Positions 8,792 to 17,480 of a stretch of DNA of 64,000 nt are shown in pieces. Below the pieces are notes generated by a model. That model ran no database searches. It saw only the letters and a program-made list of their open reading frames with translations, and was not told where the DNA came from. Made by a program: the position numbers and the translations under genes. Position 1 is the stretch's first letter, and the number at the start of each line of letters is the position of its first letter. The stretch is from Adlercreutzia equolifaciens DSM 19450 (lineage in GTDB: Bacteria > Actinomycetota > Coriobacteriia > Coriobacteriales > Eggerthellaceae), in the NCBI RefSeq assembly GCF_000478885.1, contig NC_022567.1:930001-994000 (forward strand), in the 5' to 3' direction.

Positions 8792-10033
8792 TTGAGAGTA
8801 CGCAGCCTTTTGTTCTCGGTGCTTGTCTGCCTCGTGCTCTGTGGCCCGGCGGCGCTTTACCTTGCCGAGCGGGCGGGCGCGGCGGTGCCTCTGTGGCTGA
8901 CGACTGAGGACGCGAATTATCTTTCCGGCTCGGAGGAGTCTGCCAATGTGGCCGCGGTGGCCACGCTTGAGGGCTTTGAGACCAAGGCGTTCCAGGCAGC
9001 TGTTGAAACCGAGGTGTCCGCTCACGTGCCTGCCAAGGCCTCGGCGCTTTTGGCCACGGCAGCTTGGCAGCGTGGAGCCATAACGGCGTCCAATGTCCTG
9101 TTTGGATGGGAATGCTATCCCACGTTCTACGACTCCGGCATCGTCGACATTCCCTCCGAGAGTCGCTTGGCGGAGATAGCCAAGAAAGCCGACGAGGATA
9201 TTACTGCTTGCGCGCGCCGTGTCGCCGCTGGCATGGATGCGCTGGGCCGCGAATTTCCCGACAGACGGTTTTTCGTGTACCTTAGCCCCGACACGCTCAA
9301 TGTGAGCGGCACGCCTACCGAGGGCCTTGTGTCTAACCCTTTGACCTACGAGGGCATCCAGGCGCTTTTTGAAGAGCAGGACGGCGCATTCCAGATGATC
9401 GACGGCGATGTGGGCTACGGAGATTTCAAGGGCCAGTGGTTCTCGACGGATCATCATTGGAACAACGCGGGGGCCTATGCCGCCTACTGCCGTATAGCGT
9501 CAGCGCTAGGATTCGGCGACGAGCTTCTTAAACCCGAGGGGGAAGTTGTCTACGATGAGCCGGCGTTCTATGGCGCCTTGGCACGGCAAGGGCTCGTCAC
9601 GGGCTATTCCGACCGTATCGCCGATTATGCGTTCAGAGATTTTCCGAACCTCACCGTAAGCATCAACGGCAACGCTGCAAGTGAGGAAGATGTCGTCCAT
9701 CGCGAGATGTACGCCGAAGGAGGCTGGGATGCGAACCGGTACGCTAATCGCTACGCCGAGTATTATCACGGGGACAAGGGTCTGATCGAGTTCGGCAACC
9801 CGGATGCTCCGACCGACGCTGAGCTCCTCATCGTCACCGATTCCAACAGCAACTCCATGGAACGCTGGCTGGCGGCTCACTATCGCACCACTTATGCGCT
9901 GGATCCGCGCCATGCGTCCGTGACCGTGGGGGATTTTCTGGAGAAGCATGATGGCGTGACCGATGTGGTGTTCATCATGCGCGAGGCGAATCTGTTGTAT
10001 GAAACAACTGAGGAGGCCTTGGCCCTCTCGTGA
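8792..10033 (+). CDS. DHHW/AlgX-like secreted acetylation partner
   Basis: 413 aa with an N-terminal signal anchor (residues about 5-28). DHHW at 220-223 (FSTDHHWNNAGAY) is the signature of the DHHW/AlgJ-AlgX-like SGNH-fold proteins that accept acyl groups from an MBOAT and place them on an exopolysaccharide. LIVTDSNSNSMERWL near 350 resembles the SGNH block with a nucleophilic serine. Start is TTG 8792 with GAGGTG eight bases upstream. Base composition in the middle of the gene looks less GC-rich than its neighbours. It forms a pair with the MBOAT gene before it. Confidence 0.82.
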   Translation: MRVRSLLFSVLVCLVLCGPAALYLAERAGAAVPLWLTTEDANYLSGSEESANVAAVATLEGFETKAFQAAVETEVSAHVPAKASALLATAAWQRGAITASNVLFGWECYPTFYDSGIVDIPSESRLAEIAKKADEDITACARRVAAGMDALGREFPDRRFFVYLSPDTLNVSGTPTEGLVSNPLTYEGIQALFEEQDGAFQMIDGDVGYGDFKGQWFSTDHHWNNAGAYAAYCRIASALGFGDELLKPEGEVVYDEPAFYGALARQGLVTGYSDRIADYAFRDFPNLTVSINGNAASEEDVVHREMYAEGGWDANRYANRYAEYYHGDKGLIEFGNPDAPTDAELLIVTDSNSNSMERWLAAHYRTTYALDPRHASVTVGDFLEKHDGVTDVVFIMREANLLYETTEEALALS

Positions 10034-10130
10034 CGTATCCCCTCAACGGCGCGGCGCGATAAGGCAATGCGCGGCTTTGGGGTATACTGGTGCGCATCGA
10101 TCAATTGCAACCCGACCTTTGGGAGATAAG

Positions 10131-10823
10131 TTGAAGGTTCTTGCCATCGTTCCCGCCTACAACGAGGAGGAGAACATCGTTTCCACCGTCAGCGACCTTG
10201 TGAGCAACGCCCCGGGCGTCGATCACGTGGTCATCAACGACGGCTCCACGGATGCCACCGAGGCCATCTGCCTCGAGCACGGTTTCAACATCATCACGCT
10301 GCCCGTGAACCTCGGCCTGGCCGGAGGGTTCCAGACGGGCATGAAGTACGCCTACGCCAACGGCTACGACTACGCTATCCAGTTCGATGCCGACGGCCAG
10401 CACTCGGCGGCCTACGTGTGGCCCATGGTGAAGCAGGCCGAGGCCGACGGCTCCGATATCGTCATTGGGTCGCGGTTCTGCGCCCAGAAGAAACCCATCT
10501 CGGCGCGCATGGCCGGATCGACCCTCATTACGGCCATGATCCGTCTCACCACGGGCAAGAAGATACAGGACCCCACCTCGGGCATGCGCCTGTTCGATCG
10601 CGACATGATCCGCCGCTTCGCCCTCAGCTACGACTACAGCCCCGAGCCCGACACCATCGCCCTGTGCATCCGCAACGGGGCCAAGGTCTCCGAGATGCAG
10701 GTGGAGATGCGCGACCGCGTGGCGGGGGAGAGCTACCTGAACTTCACGAAGTCCGTGGCCTACATGCTGCGGGTGTGCATCTCCATCATGTTCGTGCAGT
10801 GGTTCCGCAAGAAGGTGAGCTAA
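10131..10823 (+). CDS. GT2-family glycosyltransferase (polyprenyl-phosphate sugar synthase-like)
   Basis: 230 aa. GT-A fold transferase: IVPAYNEEENI at the N-terminus, VINDGSTDAT, and the metal-binding QFDADGQH. This short, soluble, DPM1-like form usually loads a sugar onto a polyprenyl phosphate carrier. The frame is open further upstream, but TTG 10131 follows GGGAG at the right spacing and gives the normal KVLAIVPAYNE start. A possible TATACT -10 lies at 10083-10088. The next gene begins at the base after the stop, a pairing often seen for GT2 and DUF2304 proteins. Confidence 0.88.
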   Translation: MKVLAIVPAYNEEENIVSTVSDLVSNAPGVDHVVINDGSTDATEAICLEHGFNIITLPVNLGLAGGFQTGMKYAYANGYDYAIQFDADGQHSAAYVWPMVKQAEADGSDIVIGSRFCAQKKPISARMAGSTLITAMIRLTTGKKIQDPTSGMRLFDRDMIRRFALSYDYSPEPDTIALCIRNGAKVSEMQVEMRDRVAGESYLNFTKSVAYMLRVCISIMFVQWFRKKVS

Positions 10824-11171
10824 ATGTACTGGATTGTGCTCATTGTCGGCGCCGTTCTGGCCCTGGCCTACGTGGTAGTGAAGATTCGCCATAACCAGCT
10901 GACGACCGCCGATGCGGTGTTCTGGTTCCTGTTCGCCCTGGCCCTCATCGTGATGGCGGTGTTCCCGCAGATCGTCTACGCCTGCTCGGCGGCGCTCGGG
11001 TTCGAGTCGCCCTCGAACTTCGTGTTCCTCTGCATGCTGGCCATCGTCATCTTCCGGCAGCTCACCGTGTCGGTGGAGCTGGCCCGCCAGCGCAATAAGA
11101 TCTCCCAGCTGACCCAGGTCATCGCCTTGTCCCGCGTAACCGACGGAACCGAGGAAAAGCTCGATAGCTAA
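10824..11171 (+). CDS. DUF2304 small membrane protein
   Basis: 115 aa, two or three membrane segments followed by a charged helical C-terminus (VELARQRNKISQLTQVI, likely coiled coil). Matches the DUF2304 family, which is usually encoded immediately downstream of a GT2 dolichol-phosphate-mannose-synthase-like gene, as here (no gap). A role as membrane partner of that transferase is an inference from conserved gene order. It ends the sugar operon and is convergent with the L,D-transpeptidase gene. Confidence 0.8.
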   Translation: MYWIVLIVGAVLALAYVVVKIRHNQLTTADAVFWFLFALALIVMAVFPQIVYACSAALGFESPSNFVFLCMLAIVIFRQLTVSVELARQRNKISQLTQVIALSRVTDGTEEKLDS

Positions 11172-11247
11172 TCCTCGGTTCTTTTGATTCGTGCTTCCGC
11201 AGCGGTGCGGGAAGGGTGTTTCGGGACCTGCGTCTGCGGGAAGGCCC

Positions 11248-12600
11248 CTACCAGATGTAGACCTTCGTGCCGCGAGGGATGGTGTCGTAAATCCACTTCG
11301 CGTTGTTGAGCTTCAGGCGCACGCAGCCGTGAGAGAGGCCCATGCCCACGCGGCCGTCCATGACCGAAGTCGGTCGCGAGTTCTGGTAGTAGAGAACCGA
11401 GTGGAACAGATAGTTGCCGCTGAATTGCGTGTAGTAGAAGCAGCGTGCCGCGCCGGAGTCGAAGTAGTAGCCCTTGCCGCCCACGGTGAAGCGGCCCTTT
11501 TTGGTGGGAGTGGAGGCCTTGCCCGGTGCGCAGTCCATCATGCGCTGGAGTTGCCAGTTGCCCTGGGAGCCGTAGAAAACGCCCACCTTGCACCGCTTAG
11601 TATCGACGAGAATGAGCCATTTGGTGGCGCTTTTCTCCGGTTGGGCCCATTTGACGAAGAGATCCTCGACGCTGTCGCGCCCCTGCCAAACACCGCCGCT
11701 GCTGAAGATATGAGCCTGGCCGTTGATGGTGCGCCGGCCCGTCGCCATGGCTCCCGATCCGTCAAGATAGTACCAGGTGCCTTTGAGGTCGAGCCAACCG
11801 GTTCGCATGGCACCGGAACCGGGAGCGAGATAGTACCAGGTGCCGCTGACTTTCTGCCAGCCTTCGGCCATGGCGCCGGAGTTCTTCAGAAAGTACCAAG
11901 CCTTGCCTTTGGAGAGCCACCCGGTTCTCATGGCGCCGGAGCTGGCGAAATAGTACCAGAGGCCATCGGACTTGGCCCAACCGGTGGCCATCGTCCCGGT
12001 TCCAGGTGTGAGGTAGTACCAGGTTCCCTTGATTTTCTTCCAGCCTTCCGCGCGGGCGCCGGAAGGGTTGAAGTAGTACCAGCTTTTCCCGAGTTTCGTC
12101 CAGCCCGTTACCATGGCTCCCGATCCGCCCAGGTAATACGTGCTGCCATTTACGTTGACCCAACCTGTGGCCATGTGTCCGTCTTCGGGCATGAGGTAGT
12201 ACCAGACGCCTTTGACGGAGATCCAACCGGTACGGGGCGTTCCCTGGGCATTGCCGTAGTACCACTTGCCATCGATGATGTTCCATCCGTTCTTGAGGGC
12301 GGGCAAGGAGGGCTCGGGGTCGGGTTCTGGCTCGGGCGCAGGGTCGGGATCGGGCTCGGGCGCCGGCTCGGGTGCCGCCGCAGGCTCGGGATCCGTCGCC
12401 GGCTGCAGGTCGGGGGCGCCTTCGACGCTACCCTCCTTCTGATCGCCGCCGAGCGCGGCGCTGGCGTCCTTGACGGCGACAGCATCGTCGGCCCAGGCTT
12501 TCTGAACGCCGCTCAGTGCTCCGAGGGGCGCACAGCCGATGGTTAGCAAGATCGCAAGGCCTATGGCGCTGGCTGATTTTGCGAGATGGGCGGAAGTCAT
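11248..12600 (-). CDS. L,D-transpeptidase (YkuD) with N-terminal choline-binding repeats
   Basis: 450 aa. Signal peptide (about 1-35), an acidic/Pro-rich spacer (EPEPDPDPAPEPEP region), about ten CW_binding_1 repeats with GW...WYY...SGAM periodicity (about 120-315), then a C-terminal YkuD domain. The catalytic SHGCVRL motif places the nucleophile at C426, with the conserved upstream histidine in LFHSVLYY. The enzyme would make 3-3 crosslinks in peptidoglycan or attach proteins, outside the membrane. The frame is open to 12654, but the ATG at 12598-12600 has AAGGAGA five to six bases upstream. Clostridial L,D-transpeptidases with such repeats are known; here local lic genes argue for choline anchoring. 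Confidence 0.92.
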   Translation of the reverse strand: MTSAHLAKSASAIGLAILLTIGCAPLGALSGVQKAWADDAVAVKDASAALGGDQKEGSVEGAPDLQPATDPEPAAAPEPAPEPDPDPAPEPEPDPEPSLPALKNGWNIIDGKWYYGNAQGTPRTGWISVKGVWYYLMPEDGHMATGWVNVNGSTYYLGGSGAMVTGWTKLGKSWYYFNPSGARAEGWKKIKGTWYYLTPGTGTMATGWAKSDGLWYYFASSGAMRTGWLSKGKAWYFLKNSGAMAEGWQKVSGTWYYLAPGSGAMRTGWLDLKGTWYYLDGSGAMATGRRTINGQAHIFSSGGVWQGRDSVEDLFVKWAQPEKSATKWLILVDTKRCKVGVFYGSQGNWQLQRMMDCAPGKASTPTKKGRFTVGGKGYYFDSGAARCFYYTQFSGNYLFHSVLYYQNSRPTSVMDGRVGMGLSHGCVRLKLNNAKWIYDTIPRGTKVYIW

Positions 12601-12633
12601 GGGCGTCTCCTTCGCGAAAGTCCTGATGGGCAA

Positions 12634-12662
12634 GGTATAGTCATTCTTTGTCATATCGTCAA
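12634..12662 (-). promoter_or_regulatory. Sigma-70-type promoter for the L,D-transpeptidase gene
   Basis: On the minus strand, TTGACG (12657-12662) and TATACC (12634-12639) are separated by exactly 17 bases, giving a start of transcription near 12627 and a 5' leader of roughly 27 nt containing the ribosome site. A weaker plus-strand pair for the GH25 gene, TTGTCA (12667-12672) and TACCAT (12691-12696, spacer 18), lies back-to-back with it. The two choline-repeat genes therefore have facing-away promoters in a 184-bp gap. Confidence 0.65.
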
Positions 12663-12784
12663 TGTGTTGTCATTCTGTAACAAACGATGGTACCATAAGC
12701 GGTCACGATCACCCAGAGGAGAGCGGTGTTTCTGCTAGATTCTCCGCTTTCTGCCAGGAATCGCGATGTGCAAGGAGGTAGAGC

Positions 12785-14650
12785 ATGACCGCGCAAACGA
12801 AACTGAAACGTACCATGGCGGTGTTGCTTGCAGCCACGTTGGCCCTGGGGCTGGTTCCCTCGGCGGCCTATGCGGCGTCGGGCGATGCGTTCTTGGACGA
12901 GGCTGCGACGGACGCCGAGGCGCTGGCGCCTTCGGAGGATGGCGACGATGCGTCAAGCTGGCGCTTCGCTGTGTCGGATGACGATGCGTCAATGTCGGCC
13001 GAAAGCGCTGCCGAGGCCTTTCCGGCCGATGACGGCATTGAGCCTCTGGCTAATGTTACGGTAGCGGGCACCAAAATAAAGATGCCCTCTTACGTGCGCA
13101 AGCCGTTGAACGCCACGCGAATCGGCATCGATGTGAGCGAGCACAACGGCAAGATCAACTGGAGCACCGTAAAAGCCGCCGGTGTCCAGTTCGCCATCAT
13201 TCGCTGCGGCTACGGCCAGGATTACTCGAGCCAGCACGATGATCGGTGGTTGGACAATGTGCGTGGCGCAGTTCGCGCGGGCATTCCCTACGGGGTGTAT
13301 CTTTACTCCTATGCCGACTCGGTGGCCAAGGCCCAGGGAGAGGCTGACCACATGATCCGCCTTCTGAAGGAGAGCGGTTGCAAGCCGGAGTTCCCCGTCT
13401 ACTATGACCTTGAGGAAAGCGCGCTGGCCTCGTGGACCAAGGCACCGCTTCTGGCCGAGATGGCCTTCGCCTTCTGCTCGAAGGTGAGCGCCGCCGGTTA
13501 CACGCCGGCGATTTACGCCAATACGAACTGGTTCAACAACTATCTCACCGATCCGGTGTTCGACGGATGGGGTCGCTGGGTCGCCCAGTACAACGCAACC
13601 TGCACCTACAAGGGCACGTACCAAATGTGGCAATGTACCTCCGATGGCTACGTGCCTGGGCTTTCCGGCAGCCGCGGCCGCGCCGATTTGAATTACGAGC
13701 TGAGCAATAGCTGCGGCCAACTGGGGGGAAGAACCGGCCTGCAAATGGTCGAGGGGTCCATGGTTTTCCTGGATCGCTCGGGGTCTCGCACGACAGGCTG
13801 GCAGACCATCGGGGGGAAGACGTACTACTTCGATGCTTCGGGCGCCATGGTCACCGGCGAGCAGACTATCGATGGCAAAAGGCTCATGTTCAGTCGCGCC
13901 GGCGCTCTGGAGGGGGCTTGGGTTCAGCAAAACGGCGCCTGGTACCTGCGCGATCAGAACGATTGCAACAAGACCGGCTGGCAGTACGTGAAGGGGGCGT
14001 GGTACTTCTTCGACTACTCAACGGGTCGTATGAAAACGGGCTGGGTGAAAACGGGTGGAAAGTGGTACTTCTTCAAGGACTCCGGCACCATGGCCCTCGG
14101 CTGGGTGAACAGCGGCGGTGCATGGTATTACCAGGGAAAGAGCGGCGCCATGGTGACCGGCTGGCAGTCCATAGGGGGGAAACGATACTATTTCAGCAGC
14201 TCGGGAGCCATGAAAACAGGCTGGCTTCAGCGCGGACAGAACTGGTACCACCTTTCCAGCTCCGGCGCGCTTGACACCGGATGGCAGAAGATCTCGGGTA
14301 AGTGGTACTACCTGAACGGTGGATCAGGCGCTATGGCGACGGGATGGAAGAAGCTGTCGGGCACATGGTTCTATCTGAAGGATTCAGGCGCCATGGCCGA
14401 GGGCTGGGTGTGCGTCGATGGCCGCTGGTACTATTTGACGCCCGGTTCGGGCGCCATGAGGACCGGATGGCTGCGCTTGGCAGGAACCTGGTACTACCTG
14501 ACCGGCTCCGGCGCCATGAAGACCGGATGGCTTAAGCAAGGATCTACGTGGTACTACCTGATGCCTGGCTCCGGCGCCATGGCTGCTGGTACGACGTTGA
14601 CTATTAATGGCACGAACTATCGGTTCGATACCAGCGGCGCCTGGGTTTAG
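12785..14650 (+). CDS. Secreted GH25 muramidase with about 15 choline-binding repeats
   Basis: 621 aa. Signal peptide MTAQTKLKRTMAVLLAATLA to about residue 31. GH25 (lysozyme M1-type) domain from about 112 to 310: IGIDVSEHNG with D116, and VYYDLEE with D208/E210 as catalytic acids. The rest (about 320-621) is some fifteen CW_binding_1 repeats (GWxxxGGxWYYxxxSGAMxTGW). GH25 enzymes cut the MurNAc-beta-1,4-GlcNAc bond, as do pneumococcal and phage choline-dependent lysozymes of similar layout. ATG 12785 has AAGGAGG at normal spacing. A second GH25 gene follows nine to fifteen bases after the stop, so the two form an operon and probably arose by duplication. Confidence 0.94.
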   Translation: MTAQTKLKRTMAVLLAATLALGLVPSAAYAASGDAFLDEAATDAEALAPSEDGDDASSWRFAVSDDDASMSAESAAEAFPADDGIEPLANVTVAGTKIKMPSYVRKPLNATRIGIDVSEHNGKINWSTVKAAGVQFAIIRCGYGQDYSSQHDDRWLDNVRGAVRAGIPYGVYLYSYADSVAKAQGEADHMIRLLKESGCKPEFPVYYDLEESALASWTKAPLLAEMAFAFCSKVSAAGYTPAIYANTNWFNNYLTDPVFDGWGRWVAQYNATCTYKGTYQMWQCTSDGYVPGLSGSRGRADLNYELSNSCGQLGGRTGLQMVEGSMVFLDRSGSRTTGWQTIGGKTYYFDASGAMVTGEQTIDGKRLMFSRAGALEGAWVQQNGAWYLRDQNDCNKTGWQYVKGAWYFFDYSTGRMKTGWVKTGGKWYFFKDSGTMALGWVNSGGAWYYQGKSGAMVTGWQSIGGKRYYFSSSGAMKTGWLQRGQNWYHLSSSGALDTGWQKISGKWYYLNGGSGAMATGWKKLSGTWFYLKDSGAMAEGWVCVDGRWYYLTPGSGAMRTGWLRLAGTWYYLTGSGAMKTGWLKQGSTWYYLMPGSGAMAAGTTLTINGTNYRFDTSGAWV

Positions 14651-14664
14651 GAGGTGGCTTGGCC

Positions 14665-16524
14665 GTGAAATGTTCGAAGTCTTGCAAGGGGATCGCTCTG
14701 GCGGTCGGGTTGGCACTGGTGTGCGGAACGGTTCCAGCACTGGCCTATGCCGAGACCGTCGAGTTAGATCCTGAGGATTGCGCTAACAGCTGGCGTTACG
14801 ATGATGGTGCATGGCTCTACAGCGAAGACGATGCTGACAATGGCGATGAGGGCATCTCCGCGCTCGCGTACCAGAAGGGATGGAACTGGCCGAAGGTCGC
14901 CGGTGGTTACCAGAGCAACGACGGGAGTGTGTTCCCCGCCATACGCAAGGGCGTCGATGTGAGCTACCACCAGGGCGTCATCAACTGGGAGAAGGTGAAG
15001 GCTGACGGTATCGATTTCGCCATTCTGCGCTGCGGTTACATGCGTACTCTGGGCAAGCCCCAGGTTGATCAGCAGTGGAGGCGAAATGCTCAGGAGTGCG
15101 AGAGGCTTGGCATTCCCTACGGTGTGTACATCTATTCATACGCGACTACCGTGGAAGGGGCCAAAGCCGAGGCAGATCATGTTGTCAATACATTGCGGGG
15201 TTTCAGCCCTAGCTACCCGGTCTATTTCGATCTCGAGGAAGTGAATCTTGAGAGCACAGAGAATAGAGCGCTTCTGGCCGATATGGCCACGGCCTTCTGC
15301 GCGAAGGTGAGTGCCGCCGGTTACACACCGGGCATCTATGCCAATACAAACTGGTGGAACAACTATCTGACCGATCCGGCGTTCAGCCAGTGGGATCGGT
15401 GGGTGGCCCAGTACAACAGCAAGTGCACCTACCGGGGATCCTACCGCCTGTGGCAATGTTCGTCGAGCGGCAGCGTGAACGGCATCGCGGGCAATGTGGA
15501 TCTCGATCTCGAGCGCGATGGCGACTTCGCCACTGTGGCCATGAAGAAGACGTGGGTCAAGGTGGGATCGAACTGGTACTTGCGCGACGGGGCCGGGAAT
15601 AACCTTATTGGGTGGCAGGTCGTAGACGGGCAGCGCTACTACATGAACAGCGCCGGCGTCATGCAGACGGGCTGGTTGAAATACGAGGGCTCGTGGTACT
15701 ACCTGACAGGTTCCGGGGCCATGAAGACGGGCTGGGTCAAGGTGTCCGGCTCCTGGTACTACCTTGACGCTCACGGCAAGATGCTCACCGGTTGGCAGGC
15801 CATCGGCGGAAAAACGTACTACCTTTACCCATCGACCGGAGCTATGGCGACAGGGAAGGTGACCATCGACGGCAAACGGTATCAGTTCGACAGCTCCGGC
15901 GCTCTCGTTGGGGGCGCCGCGCCCGGCAGCGGGTTCACCGATGTGCTTCCAGGTGCTTGGTACTACGACAACGTGTGTCGGGCCACACAGACGCTGGGGT
16001 ACATGAACGGCTATGGCGCCAAGTTCGGCCCCGATGATGTGCTCAGTCGCGGCCAGGCAGCCTGCATTCTCTACAACATGGCTGGCGGGACGACGAGTAT
16101 TCTGAAGACGGCCCTAACGGGCAACGAAAGTGTCGGCTATTTCTCGTTCACCGACGTACCGCCAAAGGCCTACTACGCCAAGGCTGTGGCCTGGGCCAAG
16201 GCGGCGGGCATTGTGAACGGCATGGGGGGAACCGGGAACTTTGCACCCGACCAGCCGGTTACACGCGAGCAGTTTGCCTGCATGCTGTGGAACTACGCCA
16301 AGGCGACGGGCTCGCCCACGGTATCCGGCGTCAACGTCAGTCAGGCGCTTGCGTCGAAGAAGGACGGTGGCTCCGTTTCCGGATGGGCGAGGAACGGCGT
16401 TGCCTGGGCGGTGGCCAACAAAGTCATGGGCAATGGCGGCGTCATCGCCCCGACTTCCAACGTGCTGCGCGCCCAAGCGGCGACCATGGCCGTGAACTAC
16501 CAGCCGGAGAAGTTCATTGCTTAA
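14665..16524 (+). CDS. GH25 muramidase with choline-binding repeats and C-terminal SLH domains
   Basis: About 619 aa. Signal peptide (ends near ALAYAE), GH25 domain from about 93 to 290 with D98 (GVDVSYHQG) and the YFDLEE acids D189/E191, then about six choline-binding repeats (about 295-415). The C-terminus holds three SLH-like units: FTDVLPGAWYYDNVCRA, FTDVPPKAYYAKAVAWAKA and WARNGVAWAVANKVMGNGG. SLH domains normally bind pyruvylated wall polymers, so this enzyme carries two different anchoring modules. Two starts are possible: TTG 14659 (only four bases after AGGAGG) and GTG 14665 (ten bases); I chose the latter. It ends five bases from the convergent permease gene. Confidence 0.9.
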   Translation: MKCSKSCKGIALAVGLALVCGTVPALAYAETVELDPEDCANSWRYDDGAWLYSEDDADNGDEGISALAYQKGWNWPKVAGGYQSNDGSVFPAIRKGVDVSYHQGVINWEKVKADGIDFAILRCGYMRTLGKPQVDQQWRRNAQECERLGIPYGVYIYSYATTVEGAKAEADHVVNTLRGFSPSYPVYFDLEEVNLESTENRALLADMATAFCAKVSAAGYTPGIYANTNWWNNYLTDPAFSQWDRWVAQYNSKCTYRGSYRLWQCSSSGSVNGIAGNVDLDLERDGDFATVAMKKTWVKVGSNWYLRDGAGNNLIGWQVVDGQRYYMNSAGVMQTGWLKYEGSWYYLTGSGAMKTGWVKVSGSWYYLDAHGKMLTGWQAIGGKTYYLYPSTGAMATGKVTIDGKRYQFDSSGALVGGAAPGSGFTDVLPGAWYYDNVCRATQTLGYMNGYGAKFGPDDVLSRGQAACILYNMAGGTTSILKTALTGNESVGYFSFTDVPPKAYYAKAVAWAKAAGIVNGMGGTGNFAPDQPVTREQFACMLWNYAKATGSPTVSGVNVSQALASKKDGGSVSGWARNGVAWAVANKVMGNGGVIAPTSNVLRAQAATMAVNYQPEKFIA

Positions 16525-16529
16525 GGTGT

Positions 16530-17474
16530 TTACGCCTCGGCCTTCTTCGTGCCGAACAGCTCGCCCCAGTCGCAGGCGGCCAGAATCGTGCCGCAGAGGA
16601 TGGCGATGCAGCAGACGATCTCCACCGGGCCGGGCACGGTGCCCAGAAGGATGAGCCCGAACAGCACCGCCCAGGCGGAGTAGGAGATGTTCAGCGCCAT
16701 GCCGCGGGCCGCACCGATGACCGCGATGCCCTTGTAGTAGAACAGATACGAGCACGTGCCAGCAAGTGCCGCCAGCGCCACCACCGCCGTGCCCGGGTTC
16801 GGGACGGCATTCCACGTGAAGGCCCAGGCGCCGAAAATGGGCAGCACCACGATGAGGTACACGAGGGCGGACGTGGTCTCGCGGATTTGCAGGGCGGTCT
16901 CGTTGTCCACGGCGTCGTCGCGCATGCCCCAGGCGCACAGCACCGCCTCGCTGCCCCAGCCGAACACGGCGGCGAGAGCCCCCAGAAGGCCGATGATCGG
17001 GTCGCCCGTCACCGTGGTGTCGGCCGACAGGTAGCCCATGGCGATGATACCCGCGAGTGCCACGATGAGGGCCACCACGCGGCCTGGAGTGATCTTCTCC
17101 TTCAGGAGCAGCACGGCCATGAGCGTGCCGAAAGCCGGATAGAACGACGAGATGATGGCCGTGTAGCCGGCACCGATGTTGTTGATGGCGATGACGTAGC
17201 CGGTCATGCCAATGGGTCCGCCCAGAAGCGCGCCCAGGATGACCACCTTGCCGCTGCGCGTCTTCAGCGCCGCCAGCGTGTCCTTCAGACGGCCGCGCAC
17301 ACCCATGTACAGAAGCAGCCACAGCGCGCAGCACACGTCGTGCAGTGCCGAGCTGACAATGGCGCCGAGCGCCAGAGCCTCGGCCGTGCCGATGAACGGC
17401 ACCATGGTGAGGGCGATGCCCAGAATCACCGTGTCCAGGCCCCAGAGGCACCCGCTGAAAAGTCCGTACTTCAT
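16530..17474 (-). CDS. licB: LicB-like choline permease (DMT/EamA superfamily)
   Basis: 314 aa with about ten membrane segments in two similar halves, as in EamA/DMT exporters and the LicB choline importers of lic1 loci. KYGLFSGCLWGLDTVILGIA at the N-terminus and the conserved glycine/proline-rich ALLGGPIGMTGYV fit that group. Its stop-to-start distance from the licC-licA fusion gene is six bases, so both are on one transcript. Choline as substrate is an inference from this linkage; the DMT superfamily transports many solutes. It would feed the kinase domain encoded just upstream. Confidence 0.85.
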   Translation of the reverse strand: MKYGLFSGCLWGLDTVILGIALTMVPFIGTAEALALGAIVSSALHDVCCALWLLLYMGVRGRLKDTLAALKTRSGKVVILGALLGGPIGMTGYVIAINNIGAGYTAIISSFYPAFGTLMAVLLLKEKITPGRVVALIVALAGIIAMGYLSADTTVTGDPIIGLLGALAAVFGWGSEAVLCAWGMRDDAVDNETALQIRETTSALVYLIVVLPIFGAWAFTWNAVPNPGTAVVALAALAGTCSYLFYYKGIAVIGAARGMALNISYSAWAVLFGLILLGTVPGPVEIVCCIAILCGTILAACDWGELFGTKKAEA

Positions 17475-17480
17475 GATGAG

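Noticed and set aside
11191..12546. 451-aa plus-strand frame opposite the L,D-transpeptidase
   Set aside because: Its repeats are only the antisense image of the choline-repeat DNA.
11950..14640. Choline-repeat DNA in the L,D-transpeptidase and GH25 genes as a mobile repeat
   Set aside because: The periodicity is in-frame protein repeats (about 20-21 codons), explained by the CW_binding_1 domain.
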